Shown here in pieces: positions 9,672 to 18,337 of a stretch of 64,000 nt of DNA; the stretch's first letter is position 1, and the number at the start of each line of letters is the position of its first letter. Under the pieces are notes generated by a model, which worked only from the letters and a program-made list of their open reading frames with translations, did not search any database and was not told where the DNA came from. The DNA is taken from NCBI RefSeq assembly GCF_000739375.1, contig NZ_CP006704.1, positions 3,472,001 to 3,536,000 on the forward strand, given 5' to 3'. A program made the translations under genes and the position numbers. This DNA is from Comamonas testosteroni TK102 (GTDB taxonomy: Bacteria; Pseudomonadota; Gammaproteobacteria; Burkholderiales; Burkholderiaceae_C).

Positions 9672-10613
9672 TCAGAGCGCAATCACGAGCATGCTGGACT
9701 TGGCCCGCGAACAGCAAGGCAGGAAGACGCTGCAAGACTGCTTTTCATCGTCCGTGAGGTACATGTCGCGATGCTCGGGCTCCCCCTCGACCACCCTGGT
9801 CAGACAGGTCCCGCACACGCCTTGCTCGCACGAGACCGGAATCTGTATGCCTGCAGCGGCCAGCGCATTGACCACCGTGACCCCCTCTGGCACCCGCACG
9901 ATCCGGCCCTGCCCTTGAATCTCGATGTCGAATCCGCTGGAGTCGGCCTGCGAGACCTGCGCAGCAAACAATTCGTAGTGCACGCGATCCGAAGCCCAGC
10001 CCAGGCTTTGGGCACAGTCCAGGACCGCGTCGATGAGACCTTTGGGGCCACACACATAAAGGTGGGCATCGGCGGCGGGATTCTCCAGCAAGGCTGCCAG
10101 CTCCAGCCCGCCTTGGTCGTCAAAGTGAAACTGCGCGTGCTCGCCCAGCTCTGCAGCCAACAGGTCATGGAACGCCATCTTGCTGCGGCTGCGTGCTGCG
10201 TAATGCAGACGAAAGCCGCGTCCCAGTGCCTGCAGACGACGCGCCATGCCCACCATCGGGGTGATGCCGATGCCGCCAGCTATCAGCAGCGAATGGGCGG
10301 CCTCCTCCCGCAGCGCAAAGTGGTTGCGCGGTTGGCTGATCCAGAGCTCGTCGCCCTGCTGCACCGCAGCGTGCATGTTCACCGACCCGCCACGGCCCTG
10401 CGGACTTCTGAGGACGGCAATCTGGTAATGCTCACCCGGCGTATTCATCAAAGAATACTGACGGATGAGGCCATTGGGCAGATGCACGTCAATATGCGAT
10501 CCCGGTGAGAAATGCGGCAGCGGCTGCGGCCCGGCGGCTTCCAGCCGGTAGCTGGATATTTCATCGGTTTCCGCTGTTTTCCGCGTCACTTTGACCTTGA
10601 TTTTTCCCACCAT
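9672..10613 (-). CDS. Rieske oxygenase reductase (FMN, NAD, C-terminal plant-type 2Fe-2S)
   Basis: 313 residues of the class IA phthalate-dioxygenase-reductase/vanillate demethylase reductase family. Domain order: flavin domain with RQYSL (R51), NAD-binding domain with AGGIGITPM, and a C-terminal ferredoxin domain with SCEQGVCGTC and a fourth Cys in FLPCCSRAKS. It passes electrons from NAD(P)H to the oxygenase component. It lies 8 bp after the IclR regulator gene and is probably co-transcribed with it, divergent from its likely partner oxygenase at 11576. It ends at the normal family C-terminus. Confidence 0.9.
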   Translation of the reverse strand: MVGKIKVKVTRKTAETDEISSYRLEAAGPQPLPHFSPGSHIDVHLPNGLIRQYSLMNTPGEHYQIAVLRSPQGRGGSVNMHAAVQQGDELWISQPRNHFALREEAAHSLLIAGGIGITPMVGMARRLQALGRGFRLHYAARSRSKMAFHDLLAAELGEHAQFHFDDQGGLELAALLENPAADAHLYVCGPKGLIDAVLDCAQSLGWASDRVHYELFAAQVSQADSSGFDIEIQGQGRIVRVPEGVTVVNALAAAGIQIPVSCEQGVCGTCLTRVVEGEPEHRDMYLTDDEKQSCSVFLPCCSRAKSSMLVIAL

Positions 10614-10621
10614 GGACTCCC

Positions 10622-11419
10622 TTACCTCATTGCAACACCCCCCGTCAAACTGCCAACCAGCGACAGCAATCGAGGGCCGTAATTGGACTCAAGCTCGCCT
10701 TTTGCCACCTGATATGACTGCAACACGCAATTCATGACGGCAATTTCCATATTCGGCTCCCGGATCAAGGGAACCGCCACCGCATAAATATCAGGCCTCA
10801 AATCACCATACGAATAACAAAAGCGCTTTACCCTGTATTCCGCCAAGCTACGCTCCACCGCCTCGCCAAATTTTTCCCAGAGCTCCGGGGTTTTCACCTT
10901 GGCCTCATTGAGCAAGGCGTCCCGCTCCACGGAAGTGCAGGCACATAAATAGGCTCGACCAATTGCACTCGAAATCATCGAATGTGCCATCCCTACTTCA
11001 GCCATATTGGCGGAGTACACAGAGCGAGCCCTTGCCGTCTCCACATAAACCATTTGCATGCGCTCCCGAAAACCGAGAGAGACCGAGCCTTGAACCGCAT
11101 TGGCAAAATCATGCATGGCGGGCCTGGCCATTTGGCGTACCCCGAGATTCGCAAGCAAAGGGTAGGCCAGGGTCAGGATCGCCGGAGCCAGCAGATAGCG
11201 GCCCGTGTCCTTGTCAGAGCGCAAATAGCCCAATTGCATCAAGGTATAGGTGAAGCGGGACACCGTCGCTTTCGGCATACCCGTCAACCCCGAAAGCTCC
11301 TTGTTGCTCAGGCTTCCGCGCTCCGGCGAGAAACAACGCAGCACATCCATGCCTCTGGCAAGCGTGTAGGCGAACTGTCGATCCGAGGGATTTTTATCGT
11401 CTTGAGGGTAATCAACCAT
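10622..11419 (-). CDS. IclR-family transcriptional regulator
   Basis: 265 residues from the ATG at 11419: an N-terminal winged helix (LSNKELSGLTGMPKATVSRF, about residues 37-56) and a C-terminal IclR effector domain starting near residue 85. A longer reading frame upstream overlaps the divergent oxygenase gene and has no homology, so I reject it. It probably controls the divergent Rieske oxygenase operon and its own operon with the reductase gene. A 9-bp inverted repeat 22 bp upstream of its start is the likely operator. Effector unknown. Confidence 0.88.
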   Translation of the reverse strand: MVDYPQDDKNPSDRQFAYTLARGMDVLRCFSPERGSLSNKELSGLTGMPKATVSRFTYTLMQLGYLRSDKDTGRYLLAPAILTLAYPLLANLGVRQMARPAMHDFANAVQGSVSLGFRERMQMVYVETARARSVYSANMAEVGMAHSMISSAIGRAYLCACTSVERDALLNEAKVKTPELWEKFGEAVERSLAEYRVKRFCYSYGDLRPDIYAVAVPLIREPNMEIAVMNCVLQSYQVAKGELESNYGPRLLSLVGSLTGGVAMR

Positions 11420-11441
11420 GGTTTGACTCGCTAAGCAGAAC

Positions 11442-11464
11442 TTTGTTTCGACATGCGAAACAAA
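11442..11464. promoter_or_regulatory. Probable IclR operator in the divergent promoter region
   Basis: Perfect inverted repeat TTTGTTTCG - 5 nt - CGAAACAAA between the IclR gene (start 11419) and the oxygenase (start 11576). A related degenerate pair TGTTCCG / CGAAAAACA follows at about 11475-11492. Both share the TTCG...CGAA theme of known IclR-family operators such as those of PobR and PcaU. Binding by the adjacent IclR protein is inferred. Confidence 0.6.
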
Positions 11465-11575
11465 ACATATTTTCTGTTCCGAATCGAAAAACAATATACG
11501 CATATTCCAGCTTTGTCCACCCTGCTGGATCAAACCAAGAACGTATCCAGCCGATTCCATCCCCACGGAGCGCCC

Positions 11576-12889
11576 ATGTTGAACCATGAAGACAACCAGC
11601 TATTGACATCGACCCTGCCTCAAACCGGTATGGGTGATTATTTCAGGAGGTTTTGGCAGCCCGTTTTGCTATCGTGTGAACTTCCCGATGCCGATGGCCC
11701 TCCCAAGAAAGTAAAGATCCTCGGCGAAGATCTTCTGGCCTTCCGGGATACCGATGGCTTGGTGGGCCTGGTGGATCATATTTGTTCACATCGCGGTGCC
11801 AGCCTCTATTACGGCCGAAATGAAGAAAACGGCATTCGCTGCGTCTTTCATGGCCTCAAATTCGATCGCCATGGAAAATGCATCGATATTCCGATTGCCG
11901 CTCCAGGCACCTGCCGTGAAAAGCTCAATCTCAAGTCTTACCCCACGCACGAGGCCGGGGGATATATCTGGGCCTATATGGGCCCCAGGGAGGAAACTCC
12001 CGAGTTCCCGGCCATGGAATTCACCGCCGTTCCGGCGAATCATGTTTACGTCTCGAAAAAATGGCAGGACTGCAATTGGGCCCAGTGCCTGGAAGGCGCC
12101 ATCGACACCGCCCATTTCTCGTTTCTTCACATGGTGATTGCCAAGGACGAAGAAGAGGCACTGAGCAAGCTGCAGCACGCGGCCATCGGCGCGCAATCCG
12201 CCCAGAACGCACGCATCCGCTGGGTCAAGGACGACCCGACGCCCAAGTTCGAAGTGCTCGAAACCGATGTCGGTCTGACGATTGGTGGCGCTCGCAAGGC
12301 CGACGGCGATGATCTGTACTGGCGCATTGCCCAGTTCCTGCACCCCAACCATGCGCTTGTGCCGAGTGCCTTTCCTGGAGAGAACTACCACGGCCAGACC
12401 TTTGTGCCCGTGGATGACCACTCCTGCTGGATCTACACCTACACATGGAACCCCGATCGCCCGCTCACGGATGAGGAAATCGCGCGCTGCAAGATAGGCC
12501 ATACCGTGCACGCGCAGGTCGACGACAACTACGTTCCTCTGCGCACCAAGGGCAATGACTACCTGATTGACCGTGCCGCCCAAAAAAGCCACAGCTTCAC
12601 GGGCATCGAGGGCGTCTCCGAGCAGGATGCCGCCATCCAGGACAGCCAAGGCCCGATTGCCGACCGCACCCGCGAGCACCTCTTCCCGACCGATGTGGGC
12701 GTTGCGCGCTTTCGTCGCCACATGCTGCAGGCGGTGCGTGCGCTGAAGGAAACACAGCAAGCCCCCAAGGCGGCAGCCCCTGCCGGGTCCTACAAGATGC
12801 GTTCCGGCGGCTGGGTGGCACACAAGGACAAGAAGCTGCACGAAGTGATGGTCGAGCGCTTCGGCCACCAACAGGGCATCGTGGCATGA
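11576..12889 (+). CDS. Rieske non-heme iron aromatic-ring oxygenase, large subunit
   Basis: 437 residues. The Rieske 2Fe-2S site is C70-x-H72 ... C89-x2-H92, and the mononuclear iron site includes H180 and H185 in GAIDTAHFSFLHM with D177. The sequence is of the phthalate 4,5-dioxygenase/phenoxybenzoate dioxygenase type, which has a single oxygenase subunit served by a class IA reductase like the one at 9672. It presumably hydroxylates an aromatic acid or ether; substrate not readable. I chose the ATG at 11576 (GGAG just upstream, MLNHEDN start typical of the family). It overlaps the aldolase gene by 4 bp. Confidence 0.9.
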   Translation: MLNHEDNQLLTSTLPQTGMGDYFRRFWQPVLLSCELPDADGPPKKVKILGEDLLAFRDTDGLVGLVDHICSHRGASLYYGRNEENGIRCVFHGLKFDRHGKCIDIPIAAPGTCREKLNLKSYPTHEAGGYIWAYMGPREETPEFPAMEFTAVPANHVYVSKKWQDCNWAQCLEGAIDTAHFSFLHMVIAKDEEEALSKLQHAAIGAQSAQNARIRWVKDDPTPKFEVLETDVGLTIGGARKADGDDLYWRIAQFLHPNHALVPSAFPGENYHGQTFVPVDDHSCWIYTYTWNPDRPLTDEEIARCKIGHTVHAQVDDNYVPLRTKGNDYLIDRAAQKSHSFTGIEGVSEQDAAIQDSQGPIADRTREHLFPTDVGVARFRRHMLQAVRALKETQQAPKAAAPAGSYKMRSGGWVAHKDKKLHEVMVERFGHQQGIVA

Positions 12890-13668
12890 GCACGATCGCC
12901 AGCAGCCTCAAGCAGAAGCTGCAATCGGGCCAGCAGGTCGTCGGCCTGTTTTGCTGCACCTACAGCCCACAGATCGCCGAGGCCCTGGGCGAAACAGGCC
13001 TCGACTTCCTGCTGTTCGACAACGAACACACCCCCAACAACTCCGTCAACCTGCATGCGCAGCTGTGCTCCTTGAAGGGCACCGGCACAGAAGCGGTGCT
13101 GCGCCTGCCCATGATCGACGAGTTCACGATCAAGCTCGCGCTGGACCTGGGCGTGCGTTCGCTGATGCTTCCCAACGTCAAAACCCCGGAAGAAGTGCAG
13201 CGCATGGTGCGCTACGCCTACTACCCGCCCCTGGGGCAGCGCGGGATTGCGGGCTCGGTGCGAGCTGCCCGATACGGCAGAAACCAGCAGTACCTGCAAG
13301 AGGCCAACCAACAGACTTCGCTGATCATTCAGATCGAATCGCTGCAGGGCGTGAAAAACCTCGAAGCAATTCTGCAAAGCACCAGTCATGTCGATGCCGT
13401 TTTTCTCGGTCCGCATGACCTGGCCGCAGACATCGGCCTGATGGGCCAGCCCCGGCATGAGCGCGTGGCGGCACTGTGCGTCCAGGCCATCCAGACCGCG
13501 ACACGCCTGGGCAAGGCCTCGGGCATTTTGTGCACGCCGCAAGACATGCCCGTTTTCCAGGAGGCGGGGGTCCGCATGTTTGTGCTGGGCTCCGACATGG
13601 GCGTGCTGCTGAACTCCACAGCCCAACTGCTTCAACGATTCGAAGAGCTCGCCAATACAAGGAGATGA
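12886..13668 (+). CDS. HpcH/HpaI-family aldolase
   Basis: 260 residues of the class II, metal-dependent HpcH/HpaI aldolase (TIM barrel) family. Key residues are present: the His in LLFDNEHTPNN, Arg in AVLRLP, Glu in IIQIESL and Asp in GPHDLAAD. The family cleaves 4-hydroxy-2-oxo acids to pyruvate (or glyoxylate-type products) and an aldehyde. ATGA overlap with the oxygenase suggests coupled translation and a shared pathway: oxygenase, then a retro-aldol step, then the 2-oxoacid dehydrogenase downstream. True substrate unknown. Confidence 0.87.
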   Translation: MSTIASSLKQKLQSGQQVVGLFCCTYSPQIAEALGETGLDFLLFDNEHTPNNSVNLHAQLCSLKGTGTEAVLRLPMIDEFTIKLALDLGVRSLMLPNVKTPEEVQRMVRYAYYPPLGQRGIAGSVRAARYGRNQQYLQEANQQTSLIIQIESLQGVKNLEAILQSTSHVDAVFLGPHDLAADIGLMGQPRHERVAALCVQAIQTATRLGKASGILCTPQDMPVFQEAGVRMFVLGSDMGVLLNSTAQLLQRFEELANTRR

Positions 13669-13670
13669 CG

Positions 13671-14654
13671 ATGCAATATTCAATAGAGCCGATCAGCGCC
13701 AGCGATGTCCTTGCGGCAAAGGAGTTGCTGGAGCAAATGATCCGCATACGTCTGCTGGAAGAGAAGATTGCAGACCTGCGCAAAAGTGGCGAGATTCAGG
13801 GTTCCGTTCACCTGTGCATAGGTCAGGAAGCCATCTACAGCGGCAGCTGCGCTGCCCGTCAACCCGGCGATCGGGTGTTTTCCACCTATCGAGGCCATGG
13901 CTGGGCCCATGCCTGCGGCGTGCCAGCCGAAGCCATTCTGGCGGAATTGCTGGCCCGTGAGACCGGGGTGTGCGCGGGCCGTGGCGGCTCTGCCTACTTC
14001 AGTGCGCCTGAATGGGGATTTTTTGGCGAAAACTCCATCGTCGGTGCCGGTGCCCCGATAGCCTGCGGTGCCGCATTGGCCAGCACGATGGCCAAGGACG
14101 GCAGCCTCGCCATCACCGCCTTCGGTGATGGGGCGATGAACCAGGGAGGCGTGTTCGAGGCGATGAACTTCGCCTCATATCTCAAATTGCCAGTGATTTT
14201 TCTGTGCGAGAACAACACCTATGCCGAGCTGACACCGATTGCCGACACCGTGCGCGATGCCGCACTTTTCAAGCGTGCCCGCGCCTTCGGCATGGATGGC
14301 GTACGCATCGATGGCAATGACATCCTGGGCGTCAGGCAATGCATGGAGCATTTCGGTCAGAAGGTGCGCAATGGCCACGGGCCTGTGCTCATCGAGATGA
14401 TGACGCAGCGCCTGGTGGGCCACTACATCGGCGACATGCAGAGCTACCGCACAGCCCGTGAAATTGCCGAGGCCAAGCTGCATGAACCCATCGTGCGCCT
14501 GGGTCAACGCCTGCAACTCAGCGGCGTGTCCGATGCCGAGGTTCAGAACATCCACCTCAATGCTGCCGCCCATATCGAAGCGGCCACCGCCAAGGCACTG
14601 AACGCCCCCCTGGCCTCTGCCGACACCGTGATGGAGCACCTTTATGCAGAATGA
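13671..14654 (+). CDS. TPP-dependent dehydrogenase E1 component, alpha subunit
   Basis: 327 residues of the pyruvate/acetoin dehydrogenase E1 alpha family. The TPP motif runs from FGDGAMNQGGVFEA to LCENN. Start 13671 has AAGGAG 6 nt upstream; an ATG at 13665 sits inside that ribosome site and is unlikely. It overlaps E1 beta by 11 bp. It decarboxylates a 2-oxoacid or cleaves acetoin and passes the acyl group to a lipoyl E2, which is not encoded here. Placement right after an aldolase that may release pyruvate suggests pyruvate or a related oxoacid as substrate. Confidence 0.88.
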   Translation: MQYSIEPISASDVLAAKELLEQMIRIRLLEEKIADLRKSGEIQGSVHLCIGQEAIYSGSCAARQPGDRVFSTYRGHGWAHACGVPAEAILAELLARETGVCAGRGGSAYFSAPEWGFFGENSIVGAGAPIACGAALASTMAKDGSLAITAFGDGAMNQGGVFEAMNFASYLKLPVIFLCENNTYAELTPIADTVRDAALFKRARAFGMDGVRIDGNDILGVRQCMEHFGQKVRNGHGPVLIEMMTQRLVGHYIGDMQSYRTAREIAEAKLHEPIVRLGQRLQLSGVSDAEVQNIHLNAAAHIEAATAKALNAPLASADTVMEHLYAE

Positions 14655-15597
14655 ACAAGCCACATCGACCCTAGCACTGAGCTACGCCAAGGCCATCAAC
14701 GCGGCATTGAGCCGGGCCTTGACGCACATGCCTGAAACCTTGCTCTTCGGCGAGGATGTGGCCAAACCCGGTGGCGTTTTCGGGGTCACCAAGGATCTGC
14801 AAAAGGAGTTCGGCAGCGCACGCGTTTTTGACACGCCGATCAGCGAAACCGCGATGCTGGGCACCGCTGTGGGCGCTGCCATGTGCGGCATGAGGCCCAT
14901 CGTCGAGATCATGTGGATCGACTTCAGCCTGGTCGCCATGGACCAGATCGTGAACCAGGCCGCCAATGTGCGCTATGTCTCGGCCGGCAAGCTGCAGGCC
15001 CCCATGACCATCCGCACGCAGCAAGGCGCCCTGCCCGGCTCCTGCGCCCAGCACTCGCAGAACCTCGAGGCCATGTTTGCCCATGTACCCGGCCTGCGGG
15101 TCGGGCTGCCGGCGACTGTGCAGGATGCCTACGACATGCTGCTGACTGGCATTGCCTGCAACGACCCGAGCCTGATCATCGAGAACCGGGGGCTTTATCA
15201 CACCCTGACGGAGCCGGTCACCCTGAACGGCCCGGTGCAAAGCAGCTTTGACGCTCACATCACACGCAGCGGCCGCGACCTGACCATTGTGACCTGGGGC
15301 AGCATGCTGCACCGCGTGCATGAAGCAGCGCAGACCTTGCACGCCGAGCATGGCATCGATGCCGAGGTCATCAATGCACGCTGGATTGCGCCTTTCGACT
15401 GGCCCACACTACAGCAAAGCGTGCACAAAACCGGTCGCCTGCTGATCGTGCACGAAGCCAATCTGACCGGTGGCTTCGGCGCCGAGATCGCGGCCCGCAT
15501 CCATGCCGAGTCCTTCGGCGCTCTCAAAAAATTGCTCATGTCAAGCCCTGGCCCGGAATTTCCAGGGTTTGAAATCATAAGCAGGGCAATAGGTTAG
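14644..15597 (+). CDS. TPP-dependent dehydrogenase E1 component, beta subunit, 3'-truncated by the ICE
   Basis: The first 296 residues match the E1 beta (transketolase central plus C-terminal) family through LLIVHEANLTGGFGAEIAARIHAESFGALKK. From there homology stops and 21 unrelated residues (LLMSSPGPEFPGFEIISRAIG is mostly Ser/Pro/Gly) lead to a stop codon. Family members normally continue about 30 more residues to a conserved proline-rich C-terminus. The break falls at an A6 tract where the mobile element begins. The fused tail may or may not leave a working protein. Confidence 0.8.
   Translation: MQNEQATSTLALSYAKAINAALSRALTHMPETLLFGEDVAKPGGVFGVTKDLQKEFGSARVFDTPISETAMLGTAVGAAMCGMRPIVEIMWIDFSLVAMDQIVNQAANVRYVSAGKLQAPMTIRTQQGALPGSCAQHSQNLEAMFAHVPGLRVGLPATVQDAYDMLLTGIACNDPSLIIENRGLYHTLTEPVTLNGPVQSSFDAHITRSGRDLTIVTWGSMLHRVHEAAQTLHAEHGIDAEVINARWIAPFDWPTLQQSVHKTGRLLIVHEANLTGGFGAEIAARIHAESFGALKKLLMSSPGPEFPGFEIISRAIG
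15526..15531. other. Candidate ICE attachment junction (A6 tract)
   Basis: Six A's sit exactly at codons 295-296 of E1 beta, the point where the protein leaves its family. On the minus strand this reads TTTTTTGAG. Tn4371 uses an 8-bp T-rich core (TTTTTCAT); only the T-run part is visible here, so the exact core and crossover cannot be fixed without the other end. An inverted repeat CCCTGG / CCAGGG at 15546-15567 just inside the element could be an integrase arm site. Confidence 0.5.
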
Positions 15598-15761
15598 CTC
15601 TGTTTTGGGCCACTTGAAGTGACTGCTGCGTCGTGGGCTAGGTGCCACATAAGAGCGTCGGGAGAGAAAGCCGGATCGCACTTGGTCGTGCTGGATTGCC
15701 GGGAGGCGGCGGGCTTGTCGCACCATGATAGCCCAAGTGGCTTCGCAGCATCCAGAACGAA

Positions 15762-15788
15762 GAACGCGCAGCCGAAGGCTGCGCGTTC
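15762..15788 (-). terminator. Hairpin terminator after the trb operon
   Basis: A perfect 10-bp stem GAACGCGCAG / CTGCGCGTTC with a 7-nt loop lies 32 bp past the DUF2274 stop. On the minus strand it is followed by TTCGTTCT. It likely ends the long trb transcript before the element boundary. The rest of 15598-15819 shows no gene. Confidence 0.7.
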
Positions 15789-15819
15789 GATGAATGCCGT
15801 TGGATGGCACGCGACGCCA

Positions 15820-16065
15820 TCAGGCCGGTTTCGTTGGCGCGCTCCGTATCGCCGAGCCCTTCCTGAATCCCCTGTCCCCCGCCATGAAGGCTTCCAGCAT
15901 GTACGGAATCAGCGTCATGGCATCGACCACCTCGCCATACGCTTGAGCGTGCAGCGCGGCGTAGCAGTCGAGGTCGGCCTTGAGGCTGGCCGGGCACGAG
16001 AACGTGAGCTTCGTGCTCTCAGTCTTGGGAAGCGGCCCGAGCCGCAGCTTCTTGGTGGTGTTCAT
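15820..16065 (-). CDS. DUF2274 family protein at the end of the trb operon
   Basis: 81 residues, MNTTKKLRLGPLPKTESTKL start, with the DUF2274 core STKLTFSCPASLKADLDCYA. This family is typically the last gene of trb clusters in Tn4371-type ICEs. The start ATGA overlaps the trbI stop by 4 bp. The helix-rich core with a short beta start resembles a ribbon-helix-helix DNA-binding protein; its role is unknown. Confidence 0.85.
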   Translation of the reverse strand: MNTTKKLRLGPLPKTESTKLTFSCPASLKADLDCYAALHAQAYGEVVDAMTLIPYMLEAFMAGDRGFRKGSAIRSAPTKPA

Positions 16066-17321
16066 CGCATTGCTCCCCGGTTGAAGAACATTGGCTGGTA
16101 CGGTCGCAGCACCAGATCGCGGTTGACGATGATCCGCACCGGCAGGCCCGGCCGCTCCGTCAAAGTCGGCTGGATGTTCATGTTGCGCCTGGTCATCTCC
16201 TGGCCCACCTGGTTGATGCTGTCTTGTGCGCTGTCGCGCCCAGCGATCACGATGCGGTTGCCGTTCTGCCGGTTCTCCGGCGCGGCCAGCTCGGCACCCA
16301 CGCCCAGCAATGTGGTCAGCGCCGCACCGGCAAAGACGCGATCCCAGTGCCAATCGACACCATCCTCCAGGCCGGCATAGCCGGCCGGATCGGTGCCCGC
16401 GAGGTTGTCGAGCTTCAGCGAAGACGTGTCCGGCAGGATGATTCGGTTCCACACCACCTGCACGCGGCTTTGCCCGTAGCTCACCTGGCTGTTGTACTTG
16501 CCCAGGATGCGCGATCCCTGCGGGATCAGCAGGAACTTGCCCGTCGCCGTGTCGTAGACCGGCTCCGTCACCGTGGCGATCACGTCGCCCGGCAAATCAG
16601 ACTTGATGCCCGTCACCAGCGCACCGGCGATCACCGTTCCCGCCATGACCTGATACGGCGAGGACGGCATTTGCAGACTGGTGGAATTACGGGTTTCCGT
16701 AGAGGCGCCTTTCAGGAAAGCCTCTTTCTGGTTTTGCCGGTTCTGCACGGCGGTTGGGTCGGCAGGCTGGGCCGCCGTCGAGGCCGGGCCAGCGGCCAGC
16801 GGGTCGAAGCCCGCCAAGGCCGATGCCGGGCCAGCTGCTTGCGCGGTCGCTGGCGCTGCGGTCTTGCCGGGAGTGCCTGAGCGGAAAAACACCGACGAGG
16901 CTGCGGCTGCTTCGGCCTCCTTGCGCCGCGCATCCTCCGGGTCATGACCCGGTGGCGCATAGGTCGGCGTCACCGGCTGCTGCGACTTCACGATGGCCGG
17001 GCCAAGGTCGCCGGGCAGCGGCGGCCCCAGCTCCGGCACCTTCGGCAGCTTGGAGTAGTCGGAGGGCAAGCCATCCAGCCCTTCAGACTTCGACACGCGA
17101 TCGACGTTGTACAGCTCGGTCCGCTCGCCTGCGCCGCGCCGATGTGACTGCAATGACCAGATCGTGGCTCCCAGCACGGCGACCGACAGGCCGCCGGTGA
17201 GCATGGCCAAGGTGCGCCGGTTCAGGCGCGTGACCGGACGCGGCTGCGCGCGCAGCGCCACCGCCTCGGGTGCCACCTTGCCCGCCTGCGGCGCAAGGTC
17301 AGGAGAATCGTCCTGGCTCAT
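16062..17321 (-). CDS. trbI: Conjugal transfer protein TrbI (VirB10-like)
   Basis: 419 residues. A cytoplasmic N-terminus, one membrane helix at about residues 38-58, a Pro-rich periplasmic stretch, then the TrbI/VirB10 beta domain (residues ~230-400, containing IPQGSRILGKYNSQVSYGQSRVQVVW). It links inner- and outer-membrane parts of the mating channel. It starts 2 bp after the trbG stop on the same transcript. Confidence 0.95.
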   Translation of the reverse strand: MSQDDSPDLAPQAGKVAPEAVALRAQPRPVTRLNRRTLAMLTGGLSVAVLGATIWSLQSHRRGAGERTELYNVDRVSKSEGLDGLPSDYSKLPKVPELGPPLPGDLGPAIVKSQQPVTPTYAPPGHDPEDARRKEAEAAAASSVFFRSGTPGKTAAPATAQAAGPASALAGFDPLAAGPASTAAQPADPTAVQNRQNQKEAFLKGASTETRNSTSLQMPSSPYQVMAGTVIAGALVTGIKSDLPGDVIATVTEPVYDTATGKFLLIPQGSRILGKYNSQVSYGQSRVQVVWNRIILPDTSSLKLDNLAGTDPAGYAGLEDGVDWHWDRVFAGAALTTLLGVGAELAAPENRQNGNRIVIAGRDSAQDSINQVGQEMTRRNMNIQPTLTERPGLPVRIIVNRDLVLRPYQPMFFNRGAMR

Positions 17322-17323
17322 GG

Positions 17324-18337
17324 TCAGTTCCTCCGCGTGCCACTCGAAGCGCCATCCGTGCGCTCAATCCGCACCACGTCGCCATCAGTGCCCTTGCCAC
17401 CACCCAGGCGCAGCTCGGCCGCGCCGAACAGGCGGTCCACGATGTAGTACGGCGAGCGGAAGCGGTAGTTCACCAACTGCCCGTCACCCTGCGCGCCGAT
17501 GACGAACAGCGGCGGCAACTCGCCTTGCGCGATGCCCGGCGGAAACTGGATGTAGACCTTCTCCCCGTCATCGAAGGCCCGCAGCGGCTTCCACGGCGGA
17601 TTGCTGCCACTGACGGCGTAGCGGAAACGGATCTTCTCCAGCGACAGGCCAGCGTCCAACGGCGCAGCCGCATTCGCGACCTGTGCCTGGCGCTGCAAGG
17701 CCAGCATCTTGTCCTTCGGATACTCCCAGGACACCGAAGCCATCCACGTCTTCTCGGTCGAGGTCAGCTCCAGCAGATACGTCCTGCGACTGGTGGTGAT
17801 GACGAGATTGGTTTTCAACCCCGAGCGGATCGGCTTGACCATCACGTTCACGCGCAACGCATCGCCGCTGGCGCTCGATGTGTCCCCAACGATCCAGCGC
17901 ACCGTGTCGCCAGCGGCCACCGTCACCAGTTCCTCACCCGGCTGGAGCGCGATCACCGTCACGCGGCCCACGGCCGCATAGACCTGGTACAGCGCGCCAT
18001 CGGTGAAGGGCCAGACCTGGATTGCGTTGACGTAGCCCTCGCGCGTCGGCGCGATGCGCGCCTCGGCGTTGGCGCGGGACACCCGCACGGTTTCATCGGC
18101 GGGCTCCGGCGTGGGCTTGGTATCCGGCACAGGTTTTATTTGCGCCGGCATCGGCAATACCTGCGGCACGGCCACCACCTCCACAGGCGCAGGCGGCTCC
18201 GGCAGCGGCTGGGCCTGTACCGGCTCATCGAGCGAGATGGCCGGCGGCGGCTTGCCCTGCGAAGCGCAGCCTGCAAACAGGACGGTGGATGCCAGCAGGA
18301 TCACCGGCAAGGCGGATTTACGCAAAAGATAATTCAT
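17324..18337 (-). CDS. trbG: Conjugal transfer protein TrbG (VirB9-like, lipoprotein)
   Basis: 337 residues. A lipoprotein signal with lipobox LFAGC puts Cys24 at the mature N-terminus. A Pro-rich linker precedes the VirB9/CagX domain (IQVWPFTDGALYQVYAAVGRVTVIALQPGE onward). It forms the outer-membrane ring of the secretion channel with TrbI. The start overlaps the trbF stop by 4 bp. Confidence 0.94.
   Translation of the reverse strand: MNYLLRKSALPVILLASTVLFAGCASQGKPPPAISLDEPVQAQPLPEPPAPVEVVAVPQVLPMPAQIKPVPDTKPTPEPADETVRVSRANAEARIAPTREGYVNAIQVWPFTDGALYQVYAAVGRVTVIALQPGEELVTVAAGDTVRWIVGDTSSASGDALRVNVMVKPIRSGLKTNLVITTSRRTYLLELTSTEKTWMASVSWEYPKDKMLALQRQAQVANAAAPLDAGLSLEKIRFRYAVSGSNPPWKPLRAFDDGEKVYIQFPPGIAQGELPPLFVIGAQGDGQLVNYRFRSPYYIVDRLFGAAELRLGGGKGTDGDVVRIERTDGASSGTRRN

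Noticed and set aside
11453..11575. Upstream extension of the Rieske oxygenase reading frame
   Set aside because: It would cover the divergent promoter and operator, and the 41 extra residues have no family similarity. ATG 11576 fits better.
11420..11587. Upstream extension of the IclR reading frame
   Set aside because: Overlaps the oxygenase start; the IclR fold begins after ATG 11419.
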